DNA of 11,171 nt from Candidatus Hydrogenedentota bacterium (GTDB lineage Bacteria > Hydrogenedentota > Hydrogenedentia > Hydrogenedentales > SLHB01): assembly GCA_023384315.1 (NCBI GenBank), contig JAHDWY010000071.1:1-11171 (forward strand), in the 5' to 3' direction. Both the position numbers and the translations under genes were made by a program. Every line of letters begins with the position of its first letter. Position 1 is the stretch's first letter. The notes beneath the pieces are model-generated. The model did no database searches, was not told the DNA's origin, and worked only from the letters and a program-made list of their open reading frames with translations. Below, one piece after another: positions 6,323 to 11,171 of this stretch.

Positions 6323-9121
6323 CTACTCCGCGAACGCGCGATGTTCTCCGCCGCCTGCTGTTCGATATGCAGCGTAGGCTTGCGCCGCCGCCTCTGTATC
6401 GCCTTCCGCAACCAGAAGATCGCTTCGGATCAAGTGAATCTCCGCGGTTCCTTCCAGGTACGGAGCCACGCGGTCGTAGTAGGCGCGCGCGTCCGCAAGC
6501 TCATCCCATCGCACAAACAGCGTCATGCGCTGACCGGCGATGTCCTTGAGGTATGAGAGCGCCATGTAGTCGTGGGGATCGATATCGAGCGCCCGCATGA
6601 AAGTGTCGTCCGTATTTCCCCCAACCATGGATGCATAGAGCGAGATGACCCCTTCCAGGGCGACCGAGTGGGACGCATGGCGCTGACCGAGTTGCGCCGT
6701 GGCAACTTCGATGGCCGCACTGTCCACTCCGTCAAAAGACATCATGGCCAGGGGGCTTTCGTAGTGGGGCCGCAGCGCCATGAGGCTGTCTGCCACGGTG
6801 GATTCATAGATTAGCCGCGGCGCGATGAACTCCGCCCAAGGACGGTCGTCCACCATGATCCCGCCGCCCTCGGCGAAGTTGTCCATGCCGTCCTGGGTCA
6901 TGAAGAAACAGCAGAGCAGTTCGGCAAGATCGCCGATGCCCACGTCCTGCAAGCGGGAACCGACGGCCGGATCCTCGAACGTCGCCTTCGCGTTAGCGTA
7001 GTCGATCCGCAATGGCTCGTTGGACGCGATAACAAACAGGTCGGAGTTGATGAACCAAACACAGTAGTGGGGAAACACGCTCCGTATCGTGTGTACCAGC
7101 GAACGCACGACGTCGAGATTCAGGCTGTGCAGGGGGACCCATTGGGAGACGAGCCCGCCCGGACTGAGATGCTCAAGGCACTCCTCGTAGAATTCCCGCG
7201 TGTAAAAGGTGGACACCCCGGCGACGGCAAGGGGCATCGGTTCGAAGGTGATCAGGTCGTACCGGTTCTCCGTGGTAAGCAGAAAATTGCGCCCGTCGTC
7301 GACGATGAAATTCAGTTTGGGGTTGTCCAACACGTCCAGATTGTCCGCCGCAAAAAACGGCGCCGCGTGGAGGACGTCTTCCGCGATCTCGACCGCGTCA
7401 ATACGCTCGAAATCAGAGAGCCCGAGCGTGCCCGCCGTGACACCCGAACCGAAGCACATGAACAGGGCTTCCTTCGGCTGTCGATCGAAGAGGAGCGGCA
7501 GGACGCCCTGGAACCGGTTCATCTTCACGCCTTTTTCGATCGACTGCGTGGCTTGCACGGAATTGATCCAGAGCACCCGGTCCGATTCTGTCAGGTTGTT
7601 CTCGGGTTCCGATACGACGACCGTGCCTTCGACGCCTTCTTTGTAATGGATGACGCGATGGTCCTCGGGGATGTAGCGTTTGTTGAGCGCATAGGCCGCG
7701 TCATCCGGCATGGTGCGCCATGTGGCCGCAATACCTCCCGCACCGACAAGCAGCAACAGGAGCTTGACGAACCAGGGCCGCGTCGGACACGCGAGGATGA
7801 GCATCACGCCCGTGGCCGCAAGCATCAGGCCCAACGCCACGATGCCGTCGTGCGCGCCGAGACGGGGCAACACGAAGTAACCACCCGCCAGCGCACCGAG
7901 AACACCTGCAAACGTGTTCAGCGCATAAAGCCGGCCCACGTCGCGGCCGAGACGGGATGGAATCTGCGCGACCGCCCGTACGGCGAATGGAAACGCCACG
8001 CCGAAGAAGAAGGTCGGCACGAAGAGCACGGAGAAGGACAGGATGAACTGGATTTCGGTGACGCGGTCGAAGTTGTAGCCGCCGGTTGTAGCCAACTCTT
8101 TGAAGCGTTCCGGCATGCGGGCGAAAGCTGTCAACATAGCGAGGCAGGCGATCCCCGCGATGACCTGGACGGCGCCGAACCACGAGACGGGGTGGCGCCG
8201 CCGGTCCGCAAACCACGACGCCACGAAACTCCCGGATGCAATGCCGCAAAGTAACGACGTGAGCATGGTGGTGTAGGCATAGGTGGTGCCGGTGAAGACG
8301 ATGGTGAGCATGCGGGTCCACAACACTTCCAGAGCCAGCGCGCAGAAACCCGACAAGGCGAAGGCCAGAAACACGGTGGCTATGGCGAGCGTGTGCGATT
8401 TCTCCGCGGATTCGGCCGCTGCCTCATCCTGCTTCTCTTCCGCGTCCGCCACGTTGATCAGAAAACGATTCGCGAGCGCGATCGCGACGATGCCGACCGC
8501 CACGTTGGCAACCGCGCCGATGAGGGTGGTCCGCGTGTAGCCGAAGTGTTCAATGAAGTAGAAACCCGTGACAAAGCATCCTGTCACGGCGCCGAAGGTG
8601 TTCACGCCGTAGAGCAGTCCCACGCGACGGCCTTTCCCATCGTCTTTGCGCACGACGGCCTTCGCCAGGAGCGGAAGTGTGGTCCCCATCAACGTAACCG
8701 GCACGATGAGAAACGCCGCGGCCAGGAGTCCGCGCAGCGCTATGCCGAGTTCCCGCGAAGAGGACGACATCTGCAGAATGGCGACAACGAGGGACTCGCC
8801 CCAGCCGATGAACAGGATGAACAGCAACGCCCAGACGCCGATGGCGATCTCGAAAACGCCGTACCACAGGAGCGGCCGCCGCGCGCGGTCCGCGATGCGC
8901 CCGCCCCACACGCTGCCGATGCCCAGGCCGAGGAAGAAGATGGAGAGGACCGTGCTGACTGCGTACGACGTGGTGCCAAAGAGCAACACCAGACTGCGGG
9001 TCCACACAACCTGGTAGAGCAAACCACAGGCGCCCGACACCAGGAAGAACAGCAATACGGCGAGGAACAACGATAGACTGGCATAGCGCGAAGGGCGCGA
9101 TAGCGGATTGGTGGAACTCAT
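6323..9121 (-). CDS. fused MFS-like membrane protein / spermidine-synthase-like protein
   Basis: This encodes 932 residues. Residues about 14-467 are hydrophobic with roughly 14 membrane segments in two homologous halves: WTRSLVLLFGTTSYA (40-54) matches WTRMLTIVFTGTTYA (268-282), and LYGVNTFGAVTG (170-181) matches LYALNTFAGVLG (398-409). Residues about 480-705 form a spermidine-synthase-like Rossmann domain: nucleotide loop CFGSGVTAG (556-564), acidic DAVEIA (575-580), VDDGRNF (607-613) and FEPMP (626-630). True spermidine synthases have an Asp-rich catalytic motif at the last position; the FEPMP variant is typical of fused membrane relatives, so polyamine synthesis is doubtful. Residues about 706-932 are a soluble, helical tail with a TPR-like end (LVAEGDTEAAAQAYAAYR, 903-920). 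The ATG at 9121 is preceded by only a weak GGGT. The natural substrate of this family is unknown to me. Confidence 0.85.
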   Translation of the reverse strand: MSSTNPLSRPSRYASLSLFLAVLLFFLVSGACGLLYQVVWTRSLVLLFGTTSYAVSTVLSIFFLGLGIGSVWGGRIADRARRPLLWYGVFEIAIGVWALLFILFIGWGESLVVAILQMSSSSRELGIALRGLLAAAFLIVPVTLMGTTLPLLAKAVVRKDDGKGRRVGLLYGVNTFGAVTGCFVTGFYFIEHFGYTRTTLIGAVANVAVGIVAIALANRFLINVADAEEKQDEAAAESAEKSHTLAIATVFLAFALSGFCALALEVLWTRMLTIVFTGTTYAYTTMLTSLLCGIASGSFVASWFADRRRHPVSWFGAVQVIAGIACLAMLTAFARMPERFKELATTGGYNFDRVTEIQFILSFSVLFVPTFFFGVAFPFAVRAVAQIPSRLGRDVGRLYALNTFAGVLGALAGGYFVLPRLGAHDGIVALGLMLAATGVMLILACPTRPWFVKLLLLLVGAGGIAATWRTMPDDAAYALNKRYIPEDHRVIHYKEGVEGTVVVSEPENNLTESDRVLWINSVQATQSIEKGVKMNRFQGVLPLLFDRQPKEALFMCFGSGVTAGTLGLSDFERIDAVEIAEDVLHAAPFFAADNLDVLDNPKLNFIVDDGRNFLLTTENRYDLITFEPMPLAVAGVSTFYTREFYEECLEHLSPGGLVSQWVPLHSLNLDVVRSLVHTIRSVFPHYCVWFINSDLFVIASNEPLRIDYANAKATFEDPAVGSRLQDVGIGDLAELLCCFFMTQDGMDNFAEGGGIMVDDRPWAEFIAPRLIYESTVADSLMALRPHYESPLAMMSFDGVDSAAIEVATAQLGQRHASHSVALEGVISLYASMVGGNTDDTFMRALDIDPHDYMALSYLKDIAGQRMTLFVRWDELADARAYYDRVAPYLEGTAEIHLIRSDLLVAEGDTEAAAQAYAAYRTAGGGEHRAFAE

Positions 9122-9241
9122 CAGATTACCCGGATGCCTTTCCTGGACTGCTTACGCGTATTCACGATCCCGGCAAGCGCGGGTCGCCCTGCGAGGAAGG
9201 CAAAGGATAACCGGGGTGCTGCACGCCGGGACAAGGCGCCG

Positions 9242-9271
9242 ATGGTAGCGCAGAGGCGCGGATTCTGTCAA
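9242..9271 (-). promoter_or_regulatory. sigma70-type promoter candidate for the fused membrane gene
   Basis: Read on the minus strand, a perfect -35 hexamer TTGACA (9271-9266) is followed after 18 nt by TACCAT (9247-9242), which matches the -10 consensus TATAAT at four of six positions. Transcription would begin near 9235, leaving a leader of about 113 nt before the ATG at 9121. A perfect -35 is uncommon in such GC-rich DNA, which raises its value, but the -10 is imperfect. Confidence 0.4.
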
Positions 9272-9277
9272 AGAATA

Positions 9278-9299
9278 GATGCGGCCCGGATGCCGCATC
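9278..9299. promoter_or_regulatory. perfect 8-bp inverted repeat, possible operator
   Basis: GATGCGGC (9278-9285) and GCCGCATC (9292-9299) are perfect inverted repeats with a 6-nt spacer CCGGAT. The repeat lies 6 nt upstream of the minus-strand TTGACA box and between the two divergent genes, where a dimeric regulator could control either. No run of T follows, so it is not a typical terminator. No regulator gene is present in the window to pair with it. Confidence 0.4.
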
Positions 9300-9351
9300 G
9301 CCACGATCACCCCGCTGAGGAGGTCCCAAATCAGTTTCCGTTCCGGGCGGG

Positions 9352-9381
9352 TTGCGGCGTCCCCCTTGCGGGCGTTACCAT
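9352..9381 (+). promoter_or_regulatory. weak promoter candidate for the isomerase gene
   Basis: TTGCGG (9352-9357) and TACCAT (9376-9381) are separated by 18 nt. The -35 matches the sigma70 consensus at three of six positions and the -10 at four of six, the same -10 as in the opposite-facing candidate. Transcription would begin near 9388, giving a leader of roughly 54 nt. Matches of this quality arise often by chance. Confidence 0.2.
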
Positions 9382-9441
9382 GCTTAACGGCTGCGCCGTG
9401 CCGGGCGCATCGCAACCTGCGGAAAGAGGGAGTTCCGGACC

Positions 9442-10860
9442 ATGCCTGCTAGCACCAAGACCACCTTCGGCCTCATTGTCGGAAACCGCGGTTTCTTTCC
9501 GGATGTCCTTGCCCGAGAAGGGCATGAGCAGATGACGAAACTGCTCAAGAAACTGGGCTATGGCGTCGTGGTGCTGAAGCCCGGCGACACCAAGTTCGGG
9601 TCGGTGGAAACCTGGAACGACGCGAAGGCCTGCGCCGATCTCTTCAAGAAGAACCGGGACAAGATCGACGGCGTCATCGTGACCCTGCCCAATTTCGGGG
9701 ACGAGCGCGGCGTGGCGGACACGCTGAAGCTCGCCGGGCTGGACGTGCCCGTGCTGGTTCACGCCTGGCAGGACGACGCCAAGAAGATGACCATCAAGCA
9801 TCGCCGCGATTCCTTCTGCGGCAAGATGAGCGTTTGCAACAACCTCAACCAGTACGGCATCCCTTTCTCCCTCACGCAACGCCATACCATGGACCCGAAT
9901 ACGAAGGCTTTCGCGGACGAAGTACACACCTTTGCCGCGATTTGCCGCGTGGTGAAGGGGCTGCGCTCCTGCCGCATCGGTGCTCTCGGGGCGCGACCGG
10001 CGGCCTTCAACACCGTGCGTTACAGCGAGAAGCTCTTCCAGGAGTCGGGCATCACGGTCGAGACGCTGGACCTTTCCGAGGTGTTCGGGCGCGCCACGCG
10101 GATGAAAGACAGCGACCCCGAACTGAAGAAACGCTTGCAGGCGATCAAGGGGTACACCAATACCAAGGGCGTACCCGAAGCCGCGCTGTTGAAGATGGCC
10201 AAGCTGGCGACGGTCATCGGCAACTGGATGAAGGACTATGATCTCGATGCGACAGCGATCCAGTGCTGGACCAGCATGGAAGAGTTCTTCGGGATCGTGC
10301 CATGCACGGTCATGAGTATGCTGAGCGATCAGTTGTCGTCGTCGGCCTGCGAAACCGATGTGGCGGGAACGGTCAGTATGCACGCACTGGCGCTGGCGTC
10401 GGGTTCGCCAAGCTTCCTGCTCGACTGGAACAACAACTACGGCGACGATCCAGACAAGTGCGTCTGCTTCCACTGTTCCAATCTGCCGAAGAGTTGCATG
10501 GGCGAGACCCGGATGGATTATCAGGAGATCATCGCCGGCACCGTCGGCAAGGACAACACCTACGGCACCATGTATGGCCGCATCAAAGCGCAGCCCATGA
10601 CCTATTGCCGCGCGAGCACCTTCGACACGGAAGGCCGCATCGCGGTGTATGTGGGCGAAGGCCGCTTCACCGACGACCCCATCGAAACCTTCGGTGGATT
10701 CGGCGTGGCGGAAGTGCCGAACTTGCAGGGGCTGCTTCAGTTCATCTGCCAGAACGGCTTCGAACACCACGTGGCCGCGAATCACAGCCAGGTCGCGCGC
10801 GCGGTCTTCGAAGCGCTGGATCAGTATATGGGCTGGGACGTGTACTGGCACCAGGGGTAG
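9442..10860 (+). CDS. L-fucose/L-arabinose isomerase-family protein
   Basis: This encodes 472 residues, close to AraA/FucI-type sizes. An AGAGGGAG Shine-Dalgarno sequence at about 9424-9431 supports the ATG at 9442. No signal peptide is present, so it is cytoplasmic. The family pattern runs from an N-terminal GLIVGNRGFFP (10-20) through HAWQDD (107-112) and GALGARPAAFN (180-190). FucI enzymes bind Mn2+ through Glu, Asp and a late His; candidates here are E280 or E281 in CWTSMEE (275-281), D306 in CETDVAGT (303-310) and H448 in ANHSQV (446-451). The expected reaction is aldose-ketose isomerisation, but the sugar cannot be decided. Four cysteines cluster at 340-352. No kinase or aldolase gene is nearby, so the pathway is open. 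It is separated from the leftward gene by a divergent control region. Confidence 0.85.
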   Translation: MPASTKTTFGLIVGNRGFFPDVLAREGHEQMTKLLKKLGYGVVVLKPGDTKFGSVETWNDAKACADLFKKNRDKIDGVIVTLPNFGDERGVADTLKLAGLDVPVLVHAWQDDAKKMTIKHRRDSFCGKMSVCNNLNQYGIPFSLTQRHTMDPNTKAFADEVHTFAAICRVVKGLRSCRIGALGARPAAFNTVRYSEKLFQESGITVETLDLSEVFGRATRMKDSDPELKKRLQAIKGYTNTKGVPEAALLKMAKLATVIGNWMKDYDLDATAIQCWTSMEEFFGIVPCTVMSMLSDQLSSSACETDVAGTVSMHALALASGSPSFLLDWNNNYGDDPDKCVCFHCSNLPKSCMGETRMDYQEIIAGTVGKDNTYGTMYGRIKAQPMTYCRASTFDTEGRIAVYVGEGRFTDDPIETFGGFGVAEVPNLQGLLQFICQNGFEHHVAANHSQVARAVFEALDQYMGWDVYWHQG

Positions 10861-10882
10861 CAGTGGCGCTGCGCGCCGAAAT

Positions 10883-10908
10883 TCGAAATCCGAATCTCGA
10901 AATCCGAA
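10883..10908. repeat. tandem 12-bp direct repeat (TCGAAATCCGAA x2)
   Basis: TCGAAATCCGAA occurs at 10883-10894 and again at 10897-10908, separated by TC, giving a 14-bp period. It continues into an A-rich stretch (CAAATTCAAAATAG, then AAATGACCAAAA). Elements of this appearance are, to my recollection, dispersed in intergenic DNA of several environmental bacteria, but only the two copies here can be shown. Confidence 0.65.
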
Positions 10909-10989
10909 ACAAATTCAAAATAGAAATGACCAAAACGATGGGAAGACAGATGTAATCGCGTTAAGGCTCTCGGTGAATAGCACCATCAA

Positions 10990-11085
10990 CCGTCATTCCC
11001 ACGCCCTTGGCGTGGGAATCCATCTACTGTTCGAAGGCGGCATTGAAACAGTGAAGATGGACCCCCGCTTTCGCGAGGGTGACGG
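10990..11085. repeat. nested palindromic REPIN/BIME-like element
   Basis: Two REP-like hairpins lie in opposite orientation. The left is a perfect 11-bp stem, ATTCCCACGCC (10995-11005) with GGCGTGGGAAT (11009-11019), loop CTT. The right is an 8-bp stem with one mismatch at 11061-11068 and 11073-11080, loop TTTC. Outer arms CCGTCA (10990-10995) and TGACGG (11080-11085) are complementary, as are inner arms TCCATCT (11019-11025) with AGATGGA (11055-11061) and ACTGTT (11026-11031) with AACAGT (11047-11052). This symmetry is that of a REP doublet, the form spread by RAYT transposases in other bacteria. Either hairpin could also stop transcription or protect the isomerase mRNA 3' end, but no T-run follows. 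Confidence 0.7.
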
Positions 11086-11160
11086 GGAGAAGTGCTCCGG
11101 TTTTGATATTTGAACCCACTGCTGTCCGGTTAAAAGTTGAATAGTTCCATCTGGTTACGC

Positions 11161-11167
11161 AGGAGGT
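11161..11167 (+). promoter_or_regulatory. strong Shine-Dalgarno sequence at the window edge
   Basis: AGGAGGT lies four bases from the end of the window with no start codon after it inside the window. It suggests that another plus-strand gene begins just to the right. The identity of that gene cannot be known from here, and a chance match is possible. Confidence 0.35.
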
Positions 11168-11171
11168 TACT

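Larger units (their letters stand above)
9122..9441. other. divergent intergenic region (320 bp)
   Basis: This gap separates the minus-strand fused membrane protein from the plus-strand isomerase and must hold the control signals of both. It contains a TTGACA promoter candidate facing left, a weaker candidate facing right and a perfect inverted repeat, each listed separately. Short open frames cross it, but none has protein-like composition or a supported start, so I see no gene here. No tRNA-like or riboswitch-like structure was recognised by eye. Confidence 0.7.
10861..11171. other. gene-free right-hand region with repeats (311 bp)
   Basis: No protein-like frame is visible after the isomerase stop. 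A small palindrome GGCGC-TGC-GCGCC (10865-10877) follows the stop but has no T-run. The region then holds a short direct-repeat element (10883-10908), a nested palindromic element (10990-11085) and a final AT-richer stretch ending in a Shine-Dalgarno-like sequence. These are listed separately. Composition changes from GC-rich to more AT-rich at about 10880-10950, unlike the flanking gene, which suggests inserted or repeat-derived DNA. Confidence 0.65.

Noticed and set aside
7067..8254. Plus-strand open frame (395 codons) opposite the fused membrane gene
   Set aside because: Its Arg/Glu/His-rich translation has no recognisable domain, and the minus strand encodes a well-supported protein across the same bases.
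9331..10851. Minus-strand open frame (506 codons) opposite the isomerase gene
   Set aside because: The plus strand encodes a full isomerase-family protein with a good ribosome-binding site; the antisense product shows no family motif and is rich in His, Ala and Val as expected from codon mirroring.
10865..10877. Intrinsic terminator after the isomerase stop
   Set aside because: The stem is 5 bp with a 3-nt loop and is followed by no T-rich tract.
10883..10908. CRISPR array
   Set aside because: Only two 12-bp copies with a 2-bp gap are present; there are no spacer-length intervals and no cas genes.

Overview
The window reads as GC-rich chromosomal DNA of an uncultured, probably Gram-negative environmental bacterium. 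The mix of genes (a secreted GH99-like/WbsX protein, a YfhO-type membrane protein, a fused MFS/spermidine-synthase-like protein, an L-fucose-isomerase-like sugar isomerase) and the intergenic repeats suggest the Planctomycetes / Hydrogenedentes / Lentisphaerae neighbourhood. That placement is inference from gene style; no marker gene is present.

Layout, left to right. Positions 1-57 hold the Pro/Ala-rich end of a gene that starts outside the window. Positions 106-993 (+) encode a membrane-anchored TPR-like protein. Positions 1086-3758 (+) encode a large secreted multidomain protein with a GH99-like/WbsX domain that keeps an NEWGEG motif, surrounded by three related beta-sandwich modules and a CARDB/NEW3-like domain. 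Positions 3759-3990 are mostly non-coding but contain a short ankyrin-like tail whose stop codon overlaps the next start. Positions 3991-6294 (+) encode a YfhO-family polytopic membrane protein. Convergent to it, 6323-9121 (-) encodes a 932-residue fused membrane transporter-like / spermidine-synthase-like protein. A 320-bp divergent intergenic region (9122-9441) carries a TTGACA-type promoter candidate for the minus-strand gene and a perfect 8-bp inverted repeat. Positions 9442-10860 (+) encode an L-fucose/L-arabinose isomerase-like protein. The right end (10861-11171) is a gene-free tail with a short direct-repeat element, a nested REPIN/BIME-like palindrome, and a strong Shine-Dalgarno sequence at the edge.

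How the genes may relate: the secreted GH99-like protein and the sugar isomerase could both serve polysaccharide or deoxysugar use, and YfhO proteins belong to the glycosyltransferase-C-like membrane proteins, so a glycan theme is possible. There is no transporter, sulfatase, kinase, aldolase or regulator here to tie them into one pathway, and gene orientation argues against a single operon. I found no rRNA, tRNA, CRISPR array, recognisable phage gene or complete insertion sequence, and no convincing new defence or mobile system. The most unusual items are the modular GH99-like protein, the ankyrin-like tail overlapping the yfhO-like start, and the repeat-rich right end.
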